From NCBI GenBank assembly GCA_903870315.1, contig CAIQCJ010000022.1:1-40021 (forward strand): a stretch of DNA of 40,021 nt, in the 5' to 3' direction. Every line of letters begins with the position of its first letter. Position 1 is the stretch's first letter. Origin of the DNA: an uncultured bacterium (lineage in GTDB: Bacteria; Patescibacteriota; Minisyncoccia; Phycocordibacterales; PALSA-1337). The notes below the pieces were generated by a model, which saw nothing but the letters and a program-made list of their open reading frames with translations, searched no databases and was not told the origin of the DNA. The translations under genes and the position numbers were made by a program. Shown here in pieces: positions 9,496 through 18,753 of the stretch.

Positions 9496-9912
9496 ATGCA
9501 AAAATTTATTTCATTCATTGAATTATACAGTCCGAGCGTCCTTCGTTATGGTATGGCCGCTGTGATTTTATGGTTCAGTCTTCAACAATTCATCAATGCC
9601 AGCGCCTGGACAGCTTTTGTGCCAGACTCAGTTGTTTCATTATCACACATGAATGCGACCACCCTTGTGTATTTCAATGCCTTGTTTGAACTTGTGTTTG
9701 GTGTGATGTTTCTATTTGGCTGGCAGACAAGGTTAGCAGCCCTTTTGTTGTCTTTGCACCTTTTTGATATTATGTGGGCTGTCGGCTATAGCGAAATCGG
9801 TGTACGTGATCTGGGGCTTGCTGTAGCGACTTTCGTAGTCTTTATGAATGGTCCAGATACACTTTGTATACAGCCAAAGAGTGAATCATCACAAATTTTA
9901 AAACAATATTAA
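9496..9912 (+). CDS. DoxX-like integral membrane protein
   Basis: Four-TM protein, R(Y)GMAAVILWFSLQQF...LFELVFGVMFLFGWQTRLAALLL; ATG at 9496 follows TGGTACAAT. Confidence 0.75.
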   Translation: MQKFISFIELYSPSVLRYGMAAVILWFSLQQFINASAWTAFVPDSVVSLSHMNATTLVYFNALFELVFGVMFLFGWQTRLAALLLSLHLFDIMWAVGYSEIGVRDLGLAVATFVVFMNGPDTLCIQPKSESSQILKQY

Positions 9913-9916
9913 ACAT

Positions 9917-10573
9917 ATGGAACAAGGTAATCCCCAAAAGAATATAGGTATAGTTATAAGCATGGTAGTTATCATTGGTGTTATTGCATCTACTATATTT
10001 TTCAATATGCAGTCTTCCAGTACCAGCTTAGCTGATCAGTCTACATCTTCTTCTATACCTATACAGCCAACGACCCCATCTCCTTCAGTTAGTACAACTA
10101 ACAAAAAGGTAACTGTTTCGACTACTAATGCTTATCAGAGTGGTTCCGGAGAAAACGAGGGTAGTGGTGATGACGAGGGGGTAGGTTACACCACTTCTAG
10201 TGGCCAAGTACCACCAGTGCAGACCGCTTCAGTTTCTACTCCACCACCACCAGCTATTACAAATAAATCTTCTTATGTCTATAGGAATGGTACTTATTCT
10301 GCAACCGGCTCTTATAGTTCTCCAGGCGGACAAGATCAAGTTGCTGTGACTTTGACTCTAGCAAACGATATCATCACTTCAGTCTCGGTTACTCCACAAG
10401 CGGGTGATAGAACATCACAGAGATATATCAGTAAGTTTTTGTCTGGATATCAGCAGTACGTAGTCGGTCAGGATATTTCCACCCTGTCTCTTGGTCGTAT
10501 CTCAGGATCATCACTCACTCCTATCGGTTTCAACAACGCGATCTCTCAGATAAGGGCTCAAGCTAAGGCGTAG
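9917..10573 (+). CDS. Membrane-anchored FMN-binding domain protein
   Basis: N-terminal TM, Ser/Thr/Pro linker, then YRNGTYSATGSYSSPGG...ITSVSVTPQAGDRTSQRYI...GRISGSSLTPIGFNNAI, typical of FMN-binding (RnfG/NosR-type) domains. Confidence 0.85.
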   Translation: MEQGNPQKNIGIVISMVVIIGVIASTIFFNMQSSSTSLADQSTSSSIPIQPTTPSPSVSTTNKKVTVSTTNAYQSGSGENEGSGDDEGVGYTTSSGQVPPVQTASVSTPPPPAITNKSSYVYRNGTYSATGSYSSPGGQDQVAVTLTLANDIITSVSVTPQAGDRTSQRYISKFLSGYQQYVVGQDISTLSLGRISGSSLTPIGFNNAISQIRAQAKA

Positions 10574-10580
10574 TATATCT

Positions 10581-11462
10581 ATGGCTGGATTTGATTTCAA
10601 GGCCATAGGCACGACCTGGCATATAGATATATATCAAAAACTTGAGTCTAGTTTGGAATCAAAGATTTTAGTTGATATAAAAGAGCGTATAGAATCTTTC
10701 GACAAAATTTATTCGCGCTTTCGACCAGATTCACTTGTTACCAAGATAGGAAATGAAGTAGGGGTATTTGAGTTCCAGCCTGATTCAGAGAAATTATTTA
10801 GTATATATCGTCATCTTTATGAAGCCACAGGTGGTTTTTTTACGCCTCTTATCGGTCAGCTTCTATCTAATGCTGGCTATGATGCCAAATATTCTTTGCA
10901 GCAGAAAGGGGTATTGGAATCTCCACCAGCCTGGGATGATGTGATAGATTATAAAAATCAGAGTCTTACAGTCAAACAGCCAGTTAAGTTGGATTTTGGT
11001 GCTGCAGGGAAAGGCTATCTAATAGATCTTGTTGTAGAAGTTCTGGAAGCTGATGGTATCTCGGAATATTGTATAGATGCTGGAGGAGATATTCTCCACA
11101 AAGGTAGTAAACTTATTCGTATCGGGCTCGAGAATCCAATAAATAAAGATCAAGTAGTTGGGGTTTACGATCTTCAAAATGGCGCTATCTGTGGATCGGC
11201 CGGGAATCGTCGTAAGTGGGGAGATTTCAATCATATAATGAATCCTAAGACGCTTTCTTCAGCAAAAGATATATTGGCTGTCTGGGTAGTGGCCAAAGAA
11301 GCTATTATTGCTGATGCACTTACGACATGTTTGTTCTTTGTACCGGCTCATGAGCTTATGCAGAAATTATCTGGTAGATATGATTTCGAATATATGCTTA
11401 TACGTGATGATATGTCATATGAGAAGTCCGTTGGTTTTTCCGGGGAAGTATTTGCTTCTTAA
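10581..11462 (+). CDS. apbE: FAD:protein FMN transferase (ApbE family)
   Basis: LDFGAAGKGYLID, CIDAGGD, HIMNPKT, IADALTT motifs; adjacent to its predicted FMN-binding substrate. Confidence 0.88.
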   Translation: MAGFDFKAIGTTWHIDIYQKLESSLESKILVDIKERIESFDKIYSRFRPDSLVTKIGNEVGVFEFQPDSEKLFSIYRHLYEATGGFFTPLIGQLLSNAGYDAKYSLQQKGVLESPPAWDDVIDYKNQSLTVKQPVKLDFGAAGKGYLIDLVVEVLEADGISEYCIDAGGDILHKGSKLIRIGLENPINKDQVVGVYDLQNGAICGSAGNRRKWGDFNHIMNPKTLSSAKDILAVWVVAKEAIIADALTTCLFFVPAHELMQKLSGRYDFEYMLIRDDMSYEKSVGFSGEVFAS

Positions 11463-11566
11463 ACAAACGTTGCAATCGATTGTTGAACTCGGAGGTTAAG
11501 GTTTTGCTTTATACGTATATACGTGTTATACCGTGGTTATTAATATAATTTAAAATTATAAATTTT

Positions 11567-12088
11567 ATGGGAGAATATAAACAACGTGGAGGATTTGGAG
11601 GGAATAGCGGTAGCTTTGGTGGTAATAAGTTTGGTGGCAAAGGATTTGGTGGTCGATCCGGTGGATTTGGTGCTGGGGAATTTAGAAAACCACAGATGTT
11701 CAGTACTGTATGTGCCGAGTGTGGAAAACCTTGCGAGGTTCCTTTTCGTCCAAATGGTGAAAAGCCAGTGTATTGTAATCTCTGCTTTGGTAAGAACAAG
11801 GCTAGTTTGACAGATTCAGGTAGAGGTTTCGAGAAGAGCTTCCAGAAGAGAGATTTTGCTCCGAAGAGATTTGACTCCTCACCAAAAGTCGACAATAGCG
11901 GTGACATTGCTGCCTTGAAGAAACAATTAGAAATAATCAGTACTAAGTTGGATAAACTAACAAATATTATAGTTGGGCAATCTGCGCCGATCATTTCTAC
12001 ACAAGTGGTTTCTGCTGAGGTGATAGCCGATAAAGCTACAGAAAAACCAGTTAAGGCAAAGAAGTCTTATACCAAAAAGATAAAATAA
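11567..12088 (+). CDS. Gly/Phe-rich CxxC-x17-CxxC zinc-ribbon protein
   Basis: N-terminal GGFGGNSGSFGGNKFGGKGFGG low-complexity region; CAEC-GKPCEVPFRPNGEKPVY(17)-CNLC; Lys-rich tail. Confidence 0.82.
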   Translation: MGEYKQRGGFGGNSGSFGGNKFGGKGFGGRSGGFGAGEFRKPQMFSTVCAECGKPCEVPFRPNGEKPVYCNLCFGKNKASLTDSGRGFEKSFQKRDFAPKRFDSSPKVDNSGDIAALKKQLEIISTKLDKLTNIIVGQSAPIISTQVVSAEVIADKATEKPVKAKKSYTKKIK

Positions 12089-12141
12089 ATCGAATAAATA
12101 AGAAGTAGGCATTTATGTATTCTTAGTGTATACTGTAATCT

Positions 12142-12243
12142 ATGGCAAAAAGAGCAAGTCAGGACATAAAAAATAAGACATCACGTTCTCGCAAGACTAG
12201 GAAGCGTATTGCGGCTAAGAATGCGAGGTATTATCAGAAATAA
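12142..12243 (+). CDS. 33-aa highly basic microprotein
   Basis: ATG GCA AAA AGA...TAA encodes MAKRASQDIKNKTSRSRKTRKRIAAKNARYYQK; TATACT box 7 nt upstream; below the ORF-track length cutoff. Confidence 0.6.
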   Translation: MAKRASQDIKNKTSRSRKTRKRIAAKNARYYQK

Positions 12244-12290
12244 TCTGTACGATTTGGCACAGTTGTTTTAGGTATATACATCAGTATACC

Positions 12291-12319
12291 TTGACAGCTG
12301 TTTTCCAATAGTGTATTGT
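12291..12319 (+). promoter_or_regulatory. Sigma70-type promoter for the DEAD-box helicase
   Basis: TTGACA-N17-TATTGT, about 50 nt upstream of ATG 12369. Confidence 0.6.
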
Positions 12320-12368
12320 TAATGTACGTTAAACCTAAGCTCTAACAAGGTAGGTATAAGCGACACAT

Positions 12369-13670
12369 ATGGAAGGAAGACATTTTAGAAATGGTAGTGC
12401 ATCCTCATCCCACCGCCCAGGTGGGCATGTTTTTCATGGAGGAGGTCCACGCAAACCTTCTTTTGGTGGTGGAAAGTCTGGCGGATTCAAAGGTGGTAGT
12501 CGCGGAGGCTTTCATGGTGGTCCACGCAAATCATCTGGCCGTGGTGGAAATAGGGGAGGTCGCTTTGGTTCATTCTCAGATGTTTCAAAGTTTGTTAACA
12601 AGGCAGTTATTACTGAAGAAACTTCAAATTTTAAACCAGAGCACAACTTCATAGATTTCAAAATAGACGAAAAGATCAAGGTTAATATCTTGAAGAAAGG
12701 ATACAATGCTCCGACTCCTATACAAGACAAAGTTATACCTCATATTTTAGCCAATCAAGATGTCGTCGGTATCGCTAATACTGGAACTGGTAAGACAGCC
12801 GCATTCCTCATACCTCTCATAGACAAAGTCATGAAGAATCGTGGAGAAAAGATTTTGATCATGGTTCCTACACGTGAGCTCGCTACACAGATAGATGACG
12901 AGTTCAAAGAATTTTCTCGTATGCTTTCTATGTTCTCAGTCTGTTGCGTTGGTGGTTCTCCGATAGGCCGCCAATTGTCCAACTTGCGACGCAGTAACAA
13001 TTTCATCATAGGGACTCCTGGTAGACTTAAGGACCTCGAAGAGAGAAAGGCTCTCAATCTTTCACAATTCAAAACTGTCGTTTTGGACGAAGCAGATCGT
13101 ATGCTTGATATGGGATTCATTCACGATATGAAGTATATGATTTCTAAGATGCCAGTCGATCGCCAGACCCTCTTTTTCTCAGCTACCATGTCTTCTGATA
13201 TCCAAGCACTAGTCAAGAATTTCTTACGTAATCCAGTTTCTATATCAGTGAAGACGGGAGACACAGCTAAGAGTGTCGACCAAGACATAGTCCGTGTTGG
13301 TCCTCGTAACAAACTCGATGTTCTACAAGATCTTTTGAGTCAGACGGATTTCTCTAGAGTGCTCATCTTCGGTAAGACTAAACATGGTGTTGAACGTCTC
13401 AAGGATGCTCTCGTCGCTCGTGGTTTCAAATCTGAATCCATACACGGCAACAAGAACCAATCCAAACGCCAAAGAGCCTTAGACCTTTTCAAGACTAGTC
13501 ATCTGCAAGTTTTGGTTGCTACTGACGTAGCTGCTCGAGGTATAGATGTTTCAGATATAAGTCATGTCATCAACTACGATTTGCCAGCTACTTACGAAGA
13601 TTATATACATCGTATAGGCCGTACGGGTCGTGCTGGTAAGAAGGGTAAAGCCATAACCTTCGTAGACTAG
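12369..13670 (+). CDS. DEAD-box ATP-dependent RNA helicase with Gly/Arg-rich N-terminus
   Basis: TGTGKTAAF, PTRELA, DEAD (VLDEADRML), SAT, HRIGRTGRAG; N-terminus rich in GGF/RGG. Confidence 0.95.
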   Translation: MEGRHFRNGSASSSHRPGGHVFHGGGPRKPSFGGGKSGGFKGGSRGGFHGGPRKSSGRGGNRGGRFGSFSDVSKFVNKAVITEETSNFKPEHNFIDFKIDEKIKVNILKKGYNAPTPIQDKVIPHILANQDVVGIANTGTGKTAAFLIPLIDKVMKNRGEKILIMVPTRELATQIDDEFKEFSRMLSMFSVCCVGGSPIGRQLSNLRRSNNFIIGTPGRLKDLEERKALNLSQFKTVVLDEADRMLDMGFIHDMKYMISKMPVDRQTLFFSATMSSDIQALVKNFLRNPVSISVKTGDTAKSVDQDIVRVGPRNKLDVLQDLLSQTDFSRVLIFGKTKHGVERLKDALVARGFKSESIHGNKNQSKRQRALDLFKTSHLQVLVATDVAARGIDVSDISHVINYDLPATYEDYIHRIGRTGRAGKKGKAITFVD

Positions 13671-13724
13671 TTTTAGGATATTTTTCATATTATAAATCTC
13701 TGCAAATGGTGGTATAATACTGCT

Positions 13725-14378
13725 ATGATAGTTCCTAACGTAGAGCAAAATCTGGGTCGTAGGACTTGGTTGTTGTTATTGTCAAAGAAGACGACGACAG
13801 CCGTAGTTTTATTGTTGGGTTCTGTCTTGATTGGCTCATCCAAGGATTTCGTTGGACGAGGTTTGGCTGGGTATTTCAATTATTTATCTTTTGGTGGAGT
13901 CTCGACAGAGCATGCCATTTCCTCTTTCGTATCTTTTGTTGCTGTCGTCTTTCTTGTACTAGGAGTCTTCTGGTTTATTGGCGGATTTATTATCGCTCGT
14001 ATAGAACATCGCAACTACACGTTCACTCTTGAAGAATTCGATCTCAAACTCAAGAAGGGTATTTTTGACATCAAAGAAGTTTCCATACCGTATCGTCAGA
14101 TCCAGAATGTCGACATAACCAAACCTTTGGTATATCAGTTTTTCGGAGTAAGTCGTCTGGTCTTGGTAACAGCTGGACATTCTGAAAAGAGCAATGACGG
14201 TACGGATATAGTTTTCGACCCCATAGACTCTGATCTGGCAGAAGAAGTCAGAAATATGCTTCAGAAGAGAGTTGGTGTCCAAGTAGTCGAAGGGGAAACT
14301 AAGAACACTACTGAGATGGCTGAAGAATCACAGAAACCACAAACACGACCAAAACAAGAACTACAACAAAAACAATAA
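13725..14378 (+). CDS. PH-domain (bPH2/YdbT-like) membrane protein
   Basis: Two TM helices followed by KKGIFDIKEVSIPYRQIQNVDITKPLVYQFFGVSRLVLVTAG. Confidence 0.78.
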   Translation: MIVPNVEQNLGRRTWLLLLSKKTTTAVVLLLGSVLIGSSKDFVGRGLAGYFNYLSFGGVSTEHAISSFVSFVAVVFLVLGVFWFIGGFIIARIEHRNYTFTLEEFDLKLKKGIFDIKEVSIPYRQIQNVDITKPLVYQFFGVSRLVLVTAGHSEKSNDGTDIVFDPIDSDLAEEVRNMLQKRVGVQVVEGETKNTTEMAEESQKPQTRPKQELQQKQ

Positions 14379-14405
14379 TAATAAATTAATATACAATACA
14401 TAAAT

Positions 14406-15923
14406 ATGTTCAAACGTCTTTTCAAAAATAAATATTTCCTCATAGGTTTGACTATAGTGGTCATATTGATCGTATATTTTTTCTTACGTGGTGGTTCTGC
14501 TACTACTATCGAGTCTGCTGTAGTAACAGCTGGTGATGTTATAGAGAAAGTTAGTGTGACTGGTAAAATCTCTCCAGTAGACAAAGCTGACCTCTCCTTC
14601 GATACTAGCGGATCTATCTCTAAGATATATGTGAAAGTTGGAGATAAAGTCAGTAAAGGTGACATTTTGGCTTCTCTCGACAACGCTGACACTGTCGCAT
14701 CTCTAGCTTCAGCACAAGCAAAGCTAGATGACCTCACAAGATCTCTACGTCCAGAAGAATTGCAATTAGAACAATCCAAAGTTGATATCGCAAGTGCCAA
14801 TTTCGTCAACACTAAAACCGCTGCCATAAATGCTTCTCGCAATGCTTATGTGCAGACACAGGGTGCGCTAGTGAATTATACTGACGGCTTCTTCACAAAT
14901 TCTCAGTCTGCAAATCCGACGATAAATATAAACACACAATCTAACACCACCAAATCCGCTATAGATTTCGAGAGGGTAGTAGCTGGAGACAATTTGAAGT
15001 CTTGGAAATCAAACCTAGATATTTCCACAAGCACAGATGATGCACAGGTATTACTCGTGGATGCCGACAAGTCACTTACTCAGGTGAAGACTTTTATGGA
15101 TGATCTTTCTACTATAGTGAACCAACTCAGCCCCGGCAATTCTGGTCTACAACAGCCGATCATAGATTCATATTTATCAGCCATGAATGCGGGATTAAAT
15201 CTTTTGAATCAGGCTATAGCATCCATATCTACTGCAAAGACAAACCTAGATCAAGCACAGACTGGCTATACAGAAGCTTATAGCAATTTTGTACTCCAAA
15301 AGTCTGGCTCTTCAGTCGAGTCCATAAGATCACAACAGGCGACAGTTGATTCCTTGGCCGCAGTAGTCGACAAGGGCACTATTTATTCTCCTATAGACGG
15401 TATAGTTACGCGTGTAGATCCTCATGAAGGAGAATATACTACTCCTGGAATATCTGGATTTGCTGTACAAAGCGAAGGTACTTACAAGATTGAGGCATAT
15501 GTTCCAGAGGCTGATATAGCCAAAGTCGCTATAGGTGACAATGCTTCTGTAACCTTGGATGCTTATGGTTCGGATACAATCTTCGAGGCTACAGTGACAC
15601 TTATAGATCCAGCGGAGACAGTTCTTGAGGGCGTTCCTACTTATAAAGTCACATTACAGTTCACTAAGAAAGATATTCGCATACGCTCTGGTATGACCGC
15701 CAACACAGACATTCTAACTCATGAACATGATAGCGTCTTGTATATACCTACGAGAGCTATTTTGATAAATGCAGATGGCACCAAGTCAGTGCGTATATTG
15801 AATAAAGATGGAAAGACTTTTGCTACTACAACTATAGCCCTGGGTCTCAAGGGTTCTAGTGGCACGACTGAGATAATATCTGGTATTAAGGCTGGTGATC
15901 ACGTTGTTACTTATGTGAAATAG
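14406..15923 (+). CDS. HlyD/MacA-like periplasmic adaptor subunit
   Basis: N-terminal TM, biotinyl-lipoyl-like hairpin halves (GSISKIYVKVGDKVSKGDILASLD ... GTIYSPIDGIVTRVDPHEGE). Confidence 0.88.
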   Translation: MFKRLFKNKYFLIGLTIVVILIVYFFLRGGSATTIESAVVTAGDVIEKVSVTGKISPVDKADLSFDTSGSISKIYVKVGDKVSKGDILASLDNADTVASLASAQAKLDDLTRSLRPEELQLEQSKVDIASANFVNTKTAAINASRNAYVQTQGALVNYTDGFFTNSQSANPTININTQSNTTKSAIDFERVVAGDNLKSWKSNLDISTSTDDAQVLLVDADKSLTQVKTFMDDLSTIVNQLSPGNSGLQQPIIDSYLSAMNAGLNLLNQAIASISTAKTNLDQAQTGYTEAYSNFVLQKSGSSVESIRSQQATVDSLAAVVDKGTIYSPIDGIVTRVDPHEGEYTTPGISGFAVQSEGTYKIEAYVPEADIAKVAIGDNASVTLDAYGSDTIFEATVTLIDPAETVLEGVPTYKVTLQFTKKDIRIRSGMTANTDILTHEHDSVLYIPTRAILINADGTKSVRILNKDGKTFATTTIALGLKGSSGTTEIISGIKAGDHVVTYVK

Positions 15924-15924
15924 T

Positions 15925-16644
15925 ATGAACATCATAGAAGTCAAAAATCTTAAGAAGTCTTATCTTGATGGTGAGACTGATACGAAAGCTCTAGACGGCG
16001 TGACTTTTTCTGTGCGCAAAGGTGAGTTCTTAGCAATCATGGGACCTTCGGGAAGCGGAAAGTCTACGCTTCTACATGTCCTCGGTATGTTGGATGATCC
16101 TACTAGCGGCAAGTTTATATTTGATGGTAAGGATATAGGGTCTTATTCACGAGATGAACTGGCGGCTCTAAGAAATAACAAAGTAGGTTTTGTATTTCAA
16201 TCTTTCAATCTTTTGCCGCGTACTTCTGTATTGGAAAATGCTAAGTTACCTCTCATATACTCGGATGTACCAGAGCATGAATGGAATCAGCGAGCCATAA
16301 AAGTTGTAGAGGCCGTTGGGCTTGGCCACAGACTACACCATGAACCTTCTGAGCTTTCTGGTGGAGAGAAACAGCGTCTAGCTATAGCGCGCGCACTCAT
16401 AAACAATCCAGATATCATATTCGCTGACGAGCCAACTGGAAACCTGGATTCCAAATCAGGAAAAAATATCATGTCCATATTACAACGTCTCAATGAAGAT
16501 GAAGGGAAGACGATAGTACTCATAACACACGAGACATCTACAGCTGAACATGCTGAACGTATTATAAGACTTATGGATGGTGTCATAGATAGTGAAGAGT
16601 TAGTTGCGCATCGTATGACTGCCGATGCTGAATATATCAAGTAA
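15925..16644 (+). CDS. MacB-type ABC transporter ATP-binding protein
   Basis: [41 protein letters not shown]. Confidence 0.93.
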   Translation: MNIIEVKNLKKSYLDGETDTKALDGVTFSVRKGEFLAIMGPSGSGKSTLLHVLGMLDDPTSGKFIFDGKDIGSYSRDELAALRNNKVGFVFQSFNLLPRTSVLENAKLPLIYSDVPEHEWNQRAIKVVEAVGLGHRLHHEPSELSGGEKQRLAIARALINNPDIIFADEPTGNLDSKSGKNIMSILQRLNEDEGKTIVLITHETSTAEHAERIIRLMDGVIDSEELVAHRMTADAEYIK

Positions 16645-16684
16645 TCAGATATCAATATAATAATCCACGATCCATATATAACAC

Positions 16685-17929
16685 ATGACTATACGCCACA
16701 GATTTACAACAGCATTACGAGGGCTTACCACTAACAGGTCCAGATCTTTCTTGACGATACTAGGCATTGTTATCGGGATCACAGCTATCATGCTGGTCGT
16801 ATCTCTCGGTGCTGGTGCACAAGCTTTGATCCTAGGTCAGGTCCAAGGCCTCGGTACGAATACTATTGCCATCATACCTGGCCGCGCACCGACCGGACCC
16901 TCTGACACAGCTCAGTTGTATGGCGATTCATTGAAAGTAAAAGATTTAGTTGCTTTGCAGAATAAGTCAAATGTTCCAGGTTTGAAATCCATAATGCCAA
17001 CAGTCCTCGGGGCAGACACAGCTTCTTATGGTTCCAACACATACCAAGTAAGTATATTTGGTGCAACAGATCTTATGGCTAGTATATTTGATCTCAATCC
17101 AACATACGGATCTTTCTTTACACAAGATGATGTTGTCTCGAGTAACGACGTTGTTGTGGTCGGCTCCAAGGTTGTAGAACATCTTTTCGATAATGCAGAT
17201 GCAAATCCGGTCGGTCAGAAAATCAAGATTAAAGGGCGAAACTTTAAGATTGTCGGTTCTTTGCCACCATCTGGTGGTGGTTCACTCTTTAACTTTGACA
17301 GTATGGCGATCATGCCATATTCCACAGCTCAGAACTATCTTCTCGGTATAAAATATTTTCAACGTATAATAATACAAGCTGTCTCAGATGCGGCTGTCAC
17401 AGTTACTGCTGACGATATCTCTTCGACCTTACGTGATTCACATGGCATAACCGATCCAACCAAAGATGATTTCACTGTTCAGACACAACAAGATTTAGCG
17501 AACCGTCTGTCGACCATAACCGGAGCTTTGACTTGGTTCTTGGTGGCGGTGGCATCTATAGCCTTGTTTGTTGGTGGAGTCGGTATTATGAATATAATGC
17601 TGGTCGCTGTTACAGAGCGTACTCGTGAGATAGGTCTGCGTAAAGCCATTGGTGCGACTGACAGCGATATCCTATGGCAGTTTCTCATAGAAGCTATTAT
17701 GTTAACTGTTTTGGGTGGTGTTATCGGCATCATACTCGGATCATCTCTAGCTTTTATCATCGCTCTCATATTGTCGAGGGGCTTAGGGGTAGACTGGCAG
17801 TTCATATTTCCATGGGGTGGTGCAGCTTTAGGATTTAGCGTCTCAGCTGTCATAGGCCTTGTCTTCGGCGGTTATCCAGCAAGTAAAGCTTCAAAGAAGT
17901 CTCCAATAGAGGCACTTAGATATGAATAA
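16685..17929 (+). CDS. MacB-type ABC transporter permease
   Basis: MacB/FtsX fold: RSFLTILGIVIGITAIMLVVSLGAGAQ ... VGGVGIMNIMLVAVTERTREIGLRKAIGA ... YPASKASKKSPIEALRYE. Confidence 0.93.
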   Translation: MTIRHRFTTALRGLTTNRSRSFLTILGIVIGITAIMLVVSLGAGAQALILGQVQGLGTNTIAIIPGRAPTGPSDTAQLYGDSLKVKDLVALQNKSNVPGLKSIMPTVLGADTASYGSNTYQVSIFGATDLMASIFDLNPTYGSFFTQDDVVSSNDVVVVGSKVVEHLFDNADANPVGQKIKIKGRNFKIVGSLPPSGGGSLFNFDSMAIMPYSTAQNYLLGIKYFQRIIIQAVSDAAVTVTADDISSTLRDSHGITDPTKDDFTVQTQQDLANRLSTITGALTWFLVAVASIALFVGGVGIMNIMLVAVTERTREIGLRKAIGATDSDILWQFLIEAIMLTVLGGVIGIILGSSLAFIIALILSRGLGVDWQFIFPWGGAALGFSVSAVIGLVFGGYPASKASKKSPIEALRYE

Positions 17930-17973
17930 GACCGCGGTGTAAATATATTATTTTATAAAATAGACAAAAATAC

Positions 17974-18726
17974 ATGATCTTCTTCATAGCATTTGCTACT
18001 TTTGTTGCTACTTTGCTCGGTGGTCTTTTTGCCATAAGGCTCAAAGACAAGCTCCATCTCATCCTTGGGTTTTCTGCTGGTGCCGTTATCGCTGTAGCTT
18101 TTTTCGATCTTATGTCAGAGTCGATAAATCTCGGCAGCCATTTCTTTTCCACGAACACCGTTATCGCCATAACGGCTCTAGGTTTTGTTGTATATCTTTT
18201 GCTTGATCGCATAGTTTTTCTACATTTTCATGATCATTCCGATGAACATGATTCACATGTTCAGGAACACCTAGACAAACCGATCACAACTCATGAGTCG
18301 CATGGCATATTGGGAGCCAGTAGTCTCTGTCTTCATAGCTTTCTAGATGGTGTAGCAATAGGTTTAGCTTTTCAAGTATCGACTGCTATAGGGTCTATAG
18401 TCGCTGTAGCTGTATTGGTACATGATTTTTCTGATGGTATAAACACAGTGAATATGATTCTCAAGAGCGGTTCTAGAAATGCTTTGCGTTGGCTTATTGC
18501 AGATGCTATCGCTCCAGCTGTCGGAGTTGCTTCTACGCTACTATTCAAAGTACCAGAACAAGGATTAAGTATAATCCTGGCTTTATTTGCTGGATTTTTC
18601 TTATATATAGGTGCTAGTGACCTTATACCAGAAAGCCATCATTCACATCCGAAATTTCTGACAACACTTATGACGATCGTTGGTGTAGTTGTCATGTATG
18701 TCGCTATACGATTTGCTAGTTTATAA
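17974..18726 (+). CDS. ZIP family metal transporter
   Basis: His-rich cytoplasmic loop, HSFLDGVAIGLAFQ, HDFSDGINTV and PESHHSHPK motifs. Confidence 0.9.
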   Translation: MIFFIAFATFVATLLGGLFAIRLKDKLHLILGFSAGAVIAVAFFDLMSESINLGSHFFSTNTVIAITALGFVVYLLLDRIVFLHFHDHSDEHDSHVQEHLDKPITTHESHGILGASSLCLHSFLDGVAIGLAFQVSTAIGSIVAVAVLVHDFSDGINTVNMILKSGSRNALRWLIADAIAPAVGVASTLLFKVPEQGLSIILALFAGFFLYIGASDLIPESHHSHPKFLTTLMTIVGVVVMYVAIRFASL

Positions 18727-18753
18727 AAGCTTGATATGTGATAAAATATAAAT

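Noticed and set aside
11509-11994. 161-aa minus-strand Pro-rich ORF
   Set aside because: Antisense shadow of the Gly-rich zinc-ribbon gene (Gly codons read as Pro).
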